The position numbers and the translations under genes were made by a program. The notes under the pieces were generated by a model. It saw only the letters and a program-made list of their open reading frames with translations. It was not told the DNA's origin and searched no databases. A stretch of DNA of 15,048 nt, from NCBI RefSeq assembly GCF_937999985.1, contig NZ_CALLDG010000116.1:1-15048 (forward strand), read 5' to 3'. The DNA comes from an uncultured Corynebacterium sp. (lineage in GTDB: Bacteria > Actinomycetota > Actinomycetes > Mycobacteriales > Mycobacteriaceae). This document shows, piece after piece, positions 1 through 6,880 of the stretch; position 1 is the stretch's first letter; every line of letters starts with the position of its first letter.

Positions 1-184
<184 letters not shown>

Positions 185-212
185 TGGTTTTCCCTTTAAT
201 TCGGAGTTACTA

Positions 213-261
213 GCTGTTGCTGGCTGTTGCTTGACTTGGCTCTGTTGCTTTGCTCTGTTGC
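213..261. repeat. Four CTGTTGC repeats in the carA-carB spacer
   Basis: The heptamer CTGTTGC occurs at 214-220, 224-230, 242-248 and 255-261. The first pair repeats with a 10-base period (GCTGTTGCTG, GCTGTTGCTT). The second pair repeats with a 13-base period (GCTCTGTTGC at 239-248 and 252-261). The array fills most of the 78-base spacer between the carA stop and the carB start. It looks like two successive local duplications; no function can be assigned. Confidence 0.6.
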
Positions 262-262
262 G

Positions 263-1399
263 TTAGCTGTTCTTCTCGAGATTCGCGAAGAACTTATCGA
301 ACAGCGGGTTTGCGTCGTGCGGGCCGGCTGCCGATTCCGGGTGGTATTGGACGGAGAATGCGCTGCCGTCCAGCAGTGCCACGCCCTCGACGACGTCGTC
401 GTTCAGGCAGGTGTGCGTCACCTGCGCCTCGCCGAACGGGGTGTCGAACTTCTCCAGCGCCTTACCCTTCAGGGCGAAGCCGTGGTTCTGCGCGGTGATG
501 TCGATCCGGCCGGTCTGGTGGTCCAGCACCGGCACGTTGGTGCCGCGGTGGCCGAACTTCAGCTTGTAGGTCTCCATGCCCAGCGCGCGGCCGAGCAGCT
601 GGTTGCCGAAGCAGATGCCGAAGAAAGGAATCTTAGCCTCCAGGATCTTCTTCAGCTCCTCCACCGTTGCGTCGGCCGTCGCCGGGTCGCCCGGACCGTT
701 GGAGATGAACACGCCGGTAGCGTCGTACTCTTCCATCAGCTTCTGCACCTCCTCGAAGGTGGTGTTGGAAGGCACGACCACGCTACGCACGCCGCGCTTA
801 GAGAACTCGCGCGGGGTGTTCGTCTTGATGCCCATGTCGTAGGCGATGACGGTGTACTTGGTCTCCCCTTCCGGCTCCACCACGTACAGCTCGTCGGTGC
901 TGACGTCGGCGGAGAGATCCGCACCCGCCATGGAGGGCTGGGACTGCACCTGGCTGAGCATATCCTCGTCGGAGGTGAGGGCGTCACCGCTAAAGATGCC
1001 CGCCGCGACGGAGCCCTTGTCGCGCAGGTGGCGCACGATCGCGCGGGTGTCGACGTTCTGGATGCCGATGATGCCCTGGGTTTCCATCTCGTCGGTCAGG
1101 CTGCGGTCGGAGCGCCAGTTGCTCACGGAGCGGGACAGGTCGCGGATAACCAGGCCGGCGACCCAGATCTTGTCGCCGCGGGACTCGGAATCCTCGTCGT
1201 TCCAACCCGTGTTCCCGATCTGCGGGGCGGTCGCCACCACGATCTGACGGTGGTAGGACGGGTCGGTCATGGTCTCCTGGTAGCCGGTCATGGCAGTGGT
1301 GAACACCGCCTCGCCCAGGGTGCGCCCCGTCGCGCCGAATGCGCGGCCGCGGAAGATCTTCCCGTCGGCGAGAACCAGTGCTGCTGGCGTGTAGCTCAT
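263..1399 (-). CDS. carA: Carbamoyl-phosphate synthase small subunit (glutaminase)
   Basis: CarA hydrolyses glutamine and channels ammonia to CarB. The protein is 378 residues, the usual length for CarA. The N-terminal CPSase small-chain domain covers about residues 3-135 (GYQETMTDPSYHRQIV at 39-54). A class I glutamine amidotransferase domain covers about 182-370. Its triad is visible: nucleophile Cys263 in FFGICFGNQLLG, then His353 and Glu355 in QYHPES; ISNGPGDP (232-239) forms the glycine-rich turn. The frame stays open far upstream into pyrC, but the family start MSYTPAALVLADGK at 1399 is preceded by AAGGAA (1409-1414) with a 9-nt spacer, so I start there. It sits 68 bases after pyrC and 78 before carB. 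The spacer upstream holds a tandem AGTTAAG duplication and a small CCCAC/GTGGG palindrome. Confidence 0.97.
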   Translation of the reverse strand: MSYTPAALVLADGKIFRGRAFGATGRTLGEAVFTTAMTGYQETMTDPSYHRQIVVATAPQIGNTGWNDEDSESRGDKIWVAGLVIRDLSRSVSNWRSDRSLTDEMETQGIIGIQNVDTRAIVRHLRDKGSVAAGIFSGDALTSDEDMLSQVQSQPSMAGADLSADVSTDELYVVEPEGETKYTVIAYDMGIKTNTPREFSKRGVRSVVVPSNTTFEEVQKLMEEYDATGVFISNGPGDPATADATVEELKKILEAKIPFFGICFGNQLLGRALGMETYKLKFGHRGTNVPVLDHQTGRIDITAQNHGFALKGKALEKFDTPFGEAQVTHTCLNDDVVEGVALLDGSAFSVQYHPESAAGPHDANPLFDKFFANLEKNS

Positions 1400-1411
1400 T
1401 GTGCTTGTTTC

Positions 1412-1425
1412 CTTAACTCTTAACT
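1412..1425 (-). repeat. Tandem 7-bp duplication overlapping the carA ribosome binding site
   Basis: On the minus strand AGTTAAG is repeated perfectly in tandem (1425-1419 and 1418-1412). The second copy runs into AAGGAA, the likely carA Shine-Dalgarno. The block is only 14 bases and could be chance, but it resembles the small duplications in other spacers of this window. Confidence 0.45.
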
Positions 1426-1452
1426 GTTGTGTTTGGTTCTTTTGTATTGACG

Positions 1453-1464
1453 CCCACTCGTGGG
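1453..1464. other. Short palindrome after pyrC (CCCAC-TC-GTGGG)
   Basis: A 12-base inverted repeat starts three bases beyond the pyrC stop codon. As RNA it could form only a 4-5 bp stem, and no U-tract follows on the minus strand. It is therefore a poor terminator candidate and could equally be a protein-binding palindrome or chance. Confidence 0.25.
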
Positions 1465-1467
1465 TAC

Positions 1468-2823
1468 TTAGTTCACCGCTGAGCCGTTCTTGCAGGTCAC
1501 CTTGCCTCGCAGCAGCGTGGTGGTCACCTTCACCGGCATTTCCATTCCTTCGTACGGGGTGTTGCTGGCCTTGGAGGCCATGTCCTTGCCGTGCGCCGTC
1601 CACTTCTGGTTCACGTCCACCGCGCACAGGTTCGCTGGCTCCCCTACCGCGATCGGGCGGCCGTGGCCGGGCAGCTTGGTGATCTCCGCTGGGCGCTCCG
1701 ACATGACCTTGGCGACGAAGCGCCAGTCCTCGTCGCCGTCGATGACGAAGATCTTGGCGATCAGCGCCAACGAGGTCTCGATGCCCAGCATGCCGGGGCG
1801 AGCCTGGTCGAATTCGCAGCACTTGTCCTCGGAGCCGTGCGGGGCGTGGTCGGTGGCCACGCAGTCGACGGTGCCGTCGATCAGGGCGGCGCGCAGGGCC
1901 TCCACGTCGCGCTGCTCGCGCAGCGGCGGATTCACGCGATTCACGCCGTCGTAGGTCTCCAGCCGCGCGTCGGTGAGCAGCAGGTGGTGCGGGGTGACTT
2001 CCGTGGAAAGCGGAATGTCCTGCGCCTTGGCCCAACGCAGCAACTCCACGGTGCCTTCCGTGGAGGCGTGGCAGATGTGCAGGCGGCCGCCGTAGTCGCG
2101 AGCCATGATGGCATCGCGGGCGACGATGGATTCCTCAGCCACGCGCGGCCAGCCACCCAGGCCCAGACGGGCGGCGGTCTCGCCCTCGTGAGCCACGGCG
2201 CCCTCAGTCAGGCGGGGCTCCTCGCAGTGCTGGGCCAGCAGCACGTCCATGCCCTTGGAGTATTCGATGGCGCGGCGCATTAGGCGGGGGTCGTCGACGC
2301 ACTTGCCGTCGTCGGAGAACATGCGCACCTTCGCGTCGGAATCGGCCATCATGCCGAATTCCGTGAGCTCCTTGCCCTCCAGCTCCTGCGAGATCGAGCC
2401 GACCGGGTGCACGTCGCACAGGTTCGTGTTCTGCCCCTTGAACCACACCATCTCCGCGATGGCGGGGTTGTCCGTGACGGGCGCGGTGTTCGCCATGGTG
2501 AACACCGCCGTGAAACCGCCCTGGGCGGCAGCCGCCGAGCCGGTGGCGATAGTCTCGGTATCCTCGCGGCCCGGCTCGCGCAGGTGAACGTGCATGTCCA
2601 CCAGGCCAGGCAGCAGCACCTGGCCGTCCAGGTTCAGCACCTCCGCGCCCTGTGGGGCGGAACCGGCAAGGTCAGCGCCGATCTCGGCGATCACGCCGTC
2701 CTGGATCAGCACGTCCTGCTTCTCCCCCTCGCCGTACAGCAACACGCCGCGCAGCAGCACTGCATGCTCCGCGCCGGTGGGGTGGCCCGCCAGCTCGCCG
2801 GTGGCCGGGTACTCGGAGGTCAT
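1468..2823 (-). CDS. pyrC: Dihydroorotase, class I
   Basis: PyrC cyclises N-carbamoyl-L-aspartate to dihydroorotate, the third step of pyrimidine synthesis. The product from the chosen start is 451 residues. The amidohydrolase metal-site motifs are all present: DMHVHLREPG (76-85, ligands His78 and His80, substrate Arg82), MFSDDGK (168-174, bridging Asp as in class I enzymes), QHCEE with His199, HICHAST with His252, and VATDHAPHG with Asp325. The substrate loop NRVNPPLR is at 295-302. I start at the ATG at 2823 because AAGGAG (2832-2837) precedes it by 8 nt. An in-frame ATG at 2868 would add 15 residues (MAQTDNKTFDEGALT) and leave only a 6-base gap after pyrB, so it remains possible. The gene sits between pyrB and carA on the same strand. 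Confidence 0.96.
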   Translation of the reverse strand: MTSEYPATGELAGHPTGAEHAVLLRGVLLYGEGEKQDVLIQDGVIAEIGADLAGSAPQGAEVLNLDGQVLLPGLVDMHVHLREPGREDTETIATGSAAAAQGGFTAVFTMANTAPVTDNPAIAEMVWFKGQNTNLCDVHPVGSISQELEGKELTEFGMMADSDAKVRMFSDDGKCVDDPRLMRRAIEYSKGMDVLLAQHCEEPRLTEGAVAHEGETAARLGLGGWPRVAEESIVARDAIMARDYGGRLHICHASTEGTVELLRWAKAQDIPLSTEVTPHHLLLTDARLETYDGVNRVNPPLREQRDVEALRAALIDGTVDCVATDHAPHGSEDKCCEFDQARPGMLGIETSLALIAKIFVIDGDEDWRFVAKVMSERPAEITKLPGHGRPIAVGEPANLCAVDVNQKWTAHGKDMASKASNTPYEGMEMPVKVTTTLLRGKVTCKNGSAVN

Positions 2824-2874
2824 GGTCAAGGCTCCTTCGTCGAAAGTCTTATTATCTGTCTGGGCCATGTGCGC

Positions 2875-3810
2875 CTAGCCCTCTTCCCCAACTAGCAGGG
2901 TGAACAGCACCGCCATGCGCACATGCACGCCCGCGGTTACCTGGTTCAGCACCACGGTCTGCGGGGCATCGGCAACGTCGTAATTGATCTCCATGCCGCG
3001 CAGCATCGGGCCCGGGTGCATGATGATCGCGCCTTCCTTCATACGCTCCGCGCGTGCCTGGGAAAGGCCGTAGCGGGTGGCGTACTCGCGGTGCGAGGGG
3101 AAGAAGCCGCCGTGCATGCGCTCGGCCTGCACACGCAACATCATCACTACGTCCGCGTCGGCGATCTCGCTGTCGAAGTCGTAGCTGACGCGCACGCTAT
3201 CCGGCTCTGCGCCCCAGTGCTCAATGCCCAGCGGCACCAAGGTTGGAGGTGCCACGAACACCACCTCCGCGCCGAGGGTCGTGAGCAGCTGCGCATTTGA
3301 CCGAGCAACGCGGGAGTGCAGGATATCCCCGACAATCACTACCTTCTTGCCGCTAATCTCCCCGATGCGGTTGCGCATCGTGGTGGCGTCCAAAAGAGCC
3401 TGGGTGGGATGCTGGTTGGAACCGTCACCTGCGTTGATAATGGCCGTATCGTCCAACCAACCGGCCACCTGCCGAGCCGCTCCGGAGGATGGATGGCGCA
3501 TGATGATCGCGTCGGCTCCCACGGCCTTCAGGGTCAGCGCGGTATCGCGCAGGGACTCGCCCTTCTTCACGGACGAGCTGGAGGCGGAGATGTTGATGAC
3601 GTCCGCGCTCATCCACTTGCCCGCGGTCTCGAAGGAAGATCGCGTGCGGGTGGAATTCTCGTAGAACAGGGTGAAGATAGTGCGCCCGCGCAGCGTCGGC
3701 AGCTTCTTCATCTCGCGGCCTTCGAGGGCCTCGGCGAAGCGGTCGGCCTCGTCCATCAGGCCTAAAATCTCGGACTTGTTCAGATCGGCAATGCTAATCA
3801 GGTGCTTCAT
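2875..3810 (-). CDS. pyrB: Aspartate carbamoyltransferase catalytic subunit
   Basis: PyrB condenses carbamoyl phosphate with aspartate, the committed step of pyrimidine synthesis. The product is 311 residues, normal for the catalytic chain. Carbamoyl-phosphate binding motifs are intact: STRTR at 53-57, SSVKKGES at 79-86 with the mobile-loop lysine, HPTQALLD at 134-141, and HPGPMLRG at 265-272 in the aspartate domain. No pyrI regulatory-chain gene is present in the window, so control is probably through pyrR rather than an allosteric subunit. Its ATG is only 3 bases past the pyrR stop, with GGGAG about 10 nt upstream inside pyrR, which suggests translational coupling to pyrR. Identity is certain from the motifs and the neighbours. 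Confidence 0.98.
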   Translation of the reverse strand: MKHLISIADLNKSEILGLMDEADRFAEALEGREMKKLPTLRGRTIFTLFYENSTRTRSSFETAGKWMSADVINISASSSSVKKGESLRDTALTLKAVGADAIIMRHPSSGAARQVAGWLDDTAIINAGDGSNQHPTQALLDATTMRNRIGEISGKKVVIVGDILHSRVARSNAQLLTTLGAEVVFVAPPTLVPLGIEHWGAEPDSVRVSYDFDSEIADADVVMMLRVQAERMHGGFFPSHREYATRYGLSQARAERMKEGAIIMHPGPMLRGMEINYDVADAPQTVVLNQVTAGVHVRMAVLFTLLVGEEG

Positions 3811-3813
3811 GGC

Positions 3814-4401
3814 TTAGTTGCTCCCTTCCCCAGTGCCTGGCCTGCGGGTCAGAACCACATTGTCTACCCCGTCCAGCTCCGCGAGGTTCACCGTTACGTC
3901 CTCGTCGGCGGCGGTCGGAATGTTTTTGCCCACGTAGTCCGCGCGGATCGGCAGCTTGCGGTGACCGCGGTCGATCAGTACCGCCACCTGGACGGCATAC
4001 GGTCGGCCGATGTCCGTGAGTGCATCGAGTGCCGCGCGGATGGAACGGCCACTGTAGAGGACGTCGTCGACCAGGACGACGATGGCGTCATCAATCCCCT
4101 CCGCGGGAACCTTGGTGGGTTTCAGCGCACGGTGCGTCGTGTTGCGCAGGTCGTCGCGGTACAGGGTGATGTCCAGGGAGCCCTGGAACACCTCAACCCC
4201 CGTGAAGTGCTGAATCTTCTCGGCCAGGCGGGCCGCAAGCGGCACTCCCCCCGATGGAATGCCGAGTAGAACTACGCGCCGGGAGTCTTCCCCATCCAGC
4301 GCCGTCTTTTCAATAATCTGGTGCGCGATGCGCGCGACAGTACGGGAAACTTGATCCGCGTCGAGTAAGGTGACGCCAGCTTCCCCAGCCGTCGAGTTCA
4401 T
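3814..4401 (-). CDS. pyrR: PyrR pyrimidine-operon RNA-binding regulator / uracil phosphoribosyltransferase
   Basis: The product is 195 residues, close to the usual 180-200. PyrR proteins bind pyr leader RNA when UMP is abundant, and many also have uracil phosphoribosyltransferase activity. The PRPP-binding signature VVLVDDVLYSGRS is at 108-120, the GIPSGGVPLA loop at 47-56, and SLDITLYRDDL at 75-85, all matching the type I phosphoribosyltransferase fold of PyrR. The ATG is preceded by the strong ribosome binding site AAAGGAGG (4407-4414) with a 5-nt spacer. That site is buried in a hairpin with a PyrR-type loop, so autogenous translational repression is likely. pyrR leads the pyr run and its stop is 3 bases before pyrB. 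The Shine-Dalgarno overlap resembles the mycobacterial arrangement rather than the attenuators of Bacillus. Confidence 0.97.
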   Translation of the reverse strand: MNSTAGEAGVTLLDADQVSRTVARIAHQIIEKTALDGEDSRRVVLLGIPSGGVPLAARLAEKIQHFTGVEVFQGSLDITLYRDDLRNTTHRALKPTKVPAEGIDDAIVVLVDDVLYSGRSIRAALDALTDIGRPYAVQVAVLIDRGHRKLPIRADYVGKNIPTAADEDVTVNLAELDGVDNVVLTRRPGTGEGSN

Positions 4402-4408
4402 CGTGACC

Positions 4409-4443
4409 TCCTTTCCCGCCTCTCTGTGCGGTCCGTTAAAGGA
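4409..4443 (-). promoter_or_regulatory. Candidate PyrR-binding hairpin that sequesters the pyrR Shine-Dalgarno
   Basis: Read on the minus strand, UCCUUU (4443-4438) pairs with AAAGGA (4414-4409) as a 6-bp lower stem. A purine-rich internal loop AACGGA faces a single G. The upper stem is CCGC (4431-4428) with GCGG (4419-4416). The apex is A-CAGAGA-G, and the CAGAGA hexaloop followed by GG fits the PyrR-loop consensus CNGNGA-GG known from Bacillus leaders. AAAGGA is part of the AAAGGAGG ribosome binding site 5 nt from the pyrR ATG. PyrR bound here would therefore block translation directly, as shown for mycobacterial pyrR. The pairing is seen in the sequence; binding is inferred. Confidence 0.72.
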
Positions 4444-4465
4444 TGTCTACTTTTTGACGACTAGA

Positions 4466-4494
4466 AGTCTATCACGCTTCGCCGGACTCTTTAA
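4466..4494 (-). promoter_or_regulatory. Possible promoter for the pyr operon
   Basis: On the minus strand TTAAAG (4494-4489) is followed after 17 bases by TAGACT (4471-4466), a TANNNT-type -10 element. Transcription would begin near 4459, giving a leader of about 58 nt that contains the whole PyrR-type hairpin. The -35 lies inside the last codons of nusB. Both hexamers are imperfect, so this is a weak prediction that rests mainly on position. Confidence 0.3.
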
Positions 4495-5104
4495 CGACTC
4501 CGTCGAGCAGCCCGTCCAGGCTGTCGGACTGCTCCGCATTTTCGCTGCCGGATTCGGCGCGCTCTGCCCTCTGAGCGGCGGCCGCGTCGGCGATCTTCAT
4601 GTCCGCCTGCAGTTGCAGGTCCTTGTTGATGCCGTCCAGCACCGCGTGGATGTAGCTGGGCGCCTTGTCGTGGGAGTACTCGCTGGCCAGCTCCACTCCC
4701 TCAACCACGGCCACCTGCGGCGGCACGTCGTCGTTGAACATCAGCTCCCACGCCGCCACCCGCAGCACCGCGCGGTCGACGGCGGGAAGGCGATCCAGCT
4801 GCCAATCGCTGGACAGGTGCAGCGCAATGGCCTCGTCGAGCGCGTCCAGGTTCGTCGCCACGCCGGGCACAATCTGCTGGGTGTACTCCGGCACGGGCTT
4901 GACCTGGTTCGCGGAATCCTTGGACAGCGAGATGCGCTCCTCGACGATCTCCACCGGATCGATGTCACGGAACTCGGCCTCGAACAGGATGTCAACGGCG
5001 CGACGCCGCGCCTTGTAGCGCGAGCCGTGGCGCTTAAAGGCAGCGGCCTGAGCTGCGCTAGCTGTGTTAGCTGAATTGCTATCAGCTGTGTGTTCCTCAG
5101 TCAT
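4472..5104 (-). CDS. nusB: Transcription antitermination factor NusB
   Basis: NusB pairs with NusE (S10) on boxA RNA and supports antitermination of rRNA operons. The core is at about residues 28-163: YKARRRAVDILFEAE (30-44), DWQLDRLPAVDRAVLR (100-115), and VAVVEGVELASEYS followed by APSYIHAVLDGI (131-159). At 210 residues it is longer than the usual 140-160. It has a polar Ala/Ser/Thr/Asn-rich N-terminal tail of about 24 residues and an acidic, probably disordered C-terminal tail from about 166. The ATG at 5104 lies 21 bases after the efp stop. There is no convincing Shine-Dalgarno in that gap, and there is no other start codon before the core, so translation may depend on coupling to efp. 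It is the last gene before the pyr operon. Confidence 0.95.
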   Translation of the reverse strand: MTEEHTADSNSANTASAAQAAAFKRHGSRYKARRRAVDILFEAEFRDIDPVEIVEERISLSKDSANQVKPVPEYTQQIVPGVATNLDALDEAIALHLSSDWQLDRLPAVDRAVLRVAAWELMFNDDVPPQVAVVEGVELASEYSHDKAPSYIHAVLDGINKDLQLQADMKIADAAAAQRAERAESGSENAEQSDSLDGLLDGVVKESGEA

Positions 5105-5125
5105 GGGTGAAAAACAGTCGCTGAC

Positions 5126-5689
5126 TTAGTTGTTTACGCGGGACAGGTATTCGCCGGTGCGGGTGTCCACCTTAACGACGTTGCCGGTCTCGAGGAACAG
5201 CGGCACCTGAATCTCGGCGCCGGTCTCCAGGGTGGCCGGCTTGGAGCCGCCGGTGGAGCGGTCGCCCTGCAGGCCCGGGTCGGTGTGCTCGATCTTCAGC
5301 TCCACGGATACCGGCAGCTCGGCGAACAGCGGCTCGCCCTCGTGGAAGGAAACCTGGACGCTGGTGTTTTCCAGCAGGAACTTCGCGCCCTCGCCCATCA
5401 GGTGCGGAGCCAGCTCAATCTGGTCGTACGTCTTCTCGTCCATCAGGACGAAGCTGGTGCCGTCGTTGTACAGGTAGGTCATGTCGCGGCGGTCAACGGT
5501 AGCGGTCTCCACCTTCACGCCTGCGTTCCAGGTCTTGTCGATGGTCTTGCCGGAGACGACATCCTTGAGCTTCGTACGCACGAAAGCGGGGCCCTTTCCC
5601 GGCTTGACGTGCTGGAATTCGACGATCTGCTGCAGCTTGCCATCAACCTTGAGGACAAGGCCGTTCTTGAAGTCAGCGGTGGTTGCCAC
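5126..5689 (-). CDS. efp: Translation elongation factor P
   Basis: EF-P binds ribosomes stalled at proline runs, next to the P-site tRNA, and stimulates peptide-bond formation. The product is 187 residues, the normal length, with the three beta-barrel domains of the family. Domain I begins MATTADFKNGLVLKVDGK and carries the loop VKPGKGPAFVR (28-38) with Lys32 at the position that is post-translationally modified in some bacteria. The C-terminal domain has TGAEIQVPLFLETGN and ends DTRTGEYLSRVNN. The start is a GTG at 5689, chosen because AAGGAG (5697-5702) precedes it by 7 nt and the sequence matches the family N-terminus; the open frame upstream does not resemble EF-P. It lies between pepQ and nusB. 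No EpmA/EpmB-type modification gene is present in the window. Confidence 0.97.
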   Translation of the reverse strand: MATTADFKNGLVLKVDGKLQQIVEFQHVKPGKGPAFVRTKLKDVVSGKTIDKTWNAGVKVETATVDRRDMTYLYNDGTSFVLMDEKTYDQIELAPHLMGEGAKFLLENTSVQVSFHEGEPLFAELPVSVELKIEHTDPGLQGDRSTGGSKPATLETGAEIQVPLFLETGNVVKVDTRTGEYLSRVNN

Positions 5690-5721
5690 GAATGGTCTCC
5701 TTATTGAGATTGCGATTGCGA

Positions 5722-5751
5722 GTATTAAAAATTTTTGGCTGCTACAGTCTA
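5722..5751 (-). promoter_or_regulatory. Possible efp promoter
   Basis: On the minus strand TAGACT (5751-5746), four of six matches to TTGACA, is separated by 18 bases from TAATAC (5727-5722), a good -10 hexamer. The predicted start near 5715 would give a leader of about 25 nt containing the AAGGAG ribosome binding site. The -35 lies inside the hairpin at 5737-5757. It is a plausible promoter, not proven. Confidence 0.35.
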
Positions 5752-5757
5752 GCAGCC
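5727..5757 (-). terminator. Hairpin between pepQ and efp, candidate terminator
   Basis: GGCTGCTA and TAGCAGCC (5737-5744 and 5750-5757) form a perfect 8-bp stem with a 5-base loop, nine bases past the pepQ stop. On the minus strand the stem is followed by AAAAATTTTT. The T-run begins five bases after the stem, which is later than in a textbook intrinsic terminator, so termination may be partial. The same segment overlaps a promoter-like pair for efp. Confidence 0.5.
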
Positions 5758-5765
5758 GCCCAAAC

Positions 5766-6842
5766 CTAAACGACGATGAGTTCCGTCGGCGAGGCGTTGC
5801 AGCTACGCGCCCCATCGTTGGTGATGACGTACGTGTTCTCGATGCGCAGGCCCGTCTTGCCGGGGATGTAGATGCCCGGCTCGACCGTTACCGTCATGCC
5901 TTCTACTAGCTCTTCCTCGGGATTGACGCCCGCCGCTGCCCGCGGGGCTTCATGCACGTCGAGGCCCACGCCGTGTCCCGTGGAGTGCACGAAGAATTCC
6001 CCGTAGCCGGCGTCGGTGATCACGTCGCGGCAGGCTGCGTCCACGTTACGTAGCGCCACACCCGGGGCCAGGATCGCCTCGCCGGCCTTCTGGGCACGGT
6101 AAACCACGTCGTAGAGTTCGCGAGACAGCTCGTCGGGCTCGCCCACGCAGACCGTGCGGGTCTGGTCGGAGGCGTAGCCGTCCAGGTACACGCCGAAGTC
6201 CACGGTCACCAGGCCGGGAACGATCTTGTCGCGGGAGACTCCCGCGTGCGGCTTGGTGGCGTTCAAGCCGCTGGCCAGGATCGTGTCGAAGCTCAGCCCG
6301 TCGGCGCCGGCGGTGCGCAGCTGAAACTCCAACTCGGCTGCCGCCTGGATCTCCGGGATGCCCTCGCGGATGCCGTCGTCCTCGATGAAGGAGCGCCACA
6401 CGCTGTCGGCCAGCTCGCCGGCTGCGGCAAGAGCCTCGATCTCCAGCTCGTCCTTCACCAGGCGCAGTTCCTCCACCACCGATTCCAGCACCGGCGGGTT
6501 CCCCAGCGCCCGGGCTTGGCCGTAGTCCAAGCTGGGTTCCACGGCGAAGTCCTTCCCCGCAAACTCGACTGCGCGGCCGAACAGCTTTCCGCCGATCTCG
6601 ATTGTGACGTCTTCCGGATCGCCGGTCTCCAGTCGGATCTGGGTATCGTAGCGCCCGTCCGTCAGCAGCAGATGTTGGCCGTCTTCGCGGATCACCATAA
6701 GCGCGTTGGAGCCGGAGAATCCGGTCAGGTAGCGGACATTCTTCAAGTCGCTGATCAGCAAGGCTGCATACTCGGAATCTTGGATCTTTGCGGTGGCCTT
6801 GTTGCGGCGGGTGCGGTAGGCGTCAAAAAACTTTTCAGACAT
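5766..6842 (-). CDS. pepQ: Xaa-Pro aminopeptidase / Xaa-Pro dipeptidase (peptidase family M24B)
   Basis: This is a cytoplasmic metallopeptidase that cleaves bonds before proline. The 358-residue product has the creatinase-type N-terminal domain (about 5-125, with NVRYLTGFSGSNALMV at 35-50) and the pita-bread catalytic domain (about 132-350). All five dinuclear metal ligands can be placed: Asp215 in VDFG, Asp226 in SDQTRT, His290 in STGHGVGLDVHE, Glu321 in VEPGIY, and Glu335 in GLRIENT. The catalytic-site histidine His199 is in KPHAG. The ATG at 6842 is preceded by GGAG about 5 nt upstream. The gene follows aroQ by 38 bases and precedes efp. That linkage is common in bacteria, and EF-P and this peptidase both deal with proline, but a functional link is only suggestive. 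Whether it prefers dipeptides or longer peptides cannot be read from the sequence. Confidence 0.93.
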   Translation of the reverse strand: MSEKFFDAYRTRRNKATAKIQDSEYAALLISDLKNVRYLTGFSGSNALMVIREDGQHLLLTDGRYDTQIRLETGDPEDVTIEIGGKLFGRAVEFAGKDFAVEPSLDYGQARALGNPPVLESVVEELRLVKDELEIEALAAAGELADSVWRSFIEDDGIREGIPEIQAAAELEFQLRTAGADGLSFDTILASGLNATKPHAGVSRDKIVPGLVTVDFGVYLDGYASDQTRTVCVGEPDELSRELYDVVYRAQKAGEAILAPGVALRNVDAACRDVITDAGYGEFFVHSTGHGVGLDVHEAPRAAAGVNPEEELVEGMTVTVEPGIYIPGKTGLRIENTYVITNDGARSCNASPTELIVV

Positions 6843-6880
6843 GAACTCTCCAACTTCCCTTCAACAGTAACTAGCAGTGA

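Noticed and set aside
1400..2035. A fused reading of carA with about 210 extra N-terminal residues
   Set aside because: The extra part is an out-of-frame reading of pyrC and resembles nothing in CarA. The conserved CarA N-terminus and an AAGGAA ribosome binding site fix the start at 1399.
227..2283. Long plus-strand open frames opposite carA and pyrC (for example 227-1423 and 1591-2283)
   Set aside because: They mirror the codon pattern of the true minus-strand genes, are rich in Arg, Ala, Val and His without any family motif, and lack ribosome binding sites. Such shadows are expected in GC-rich DNA.
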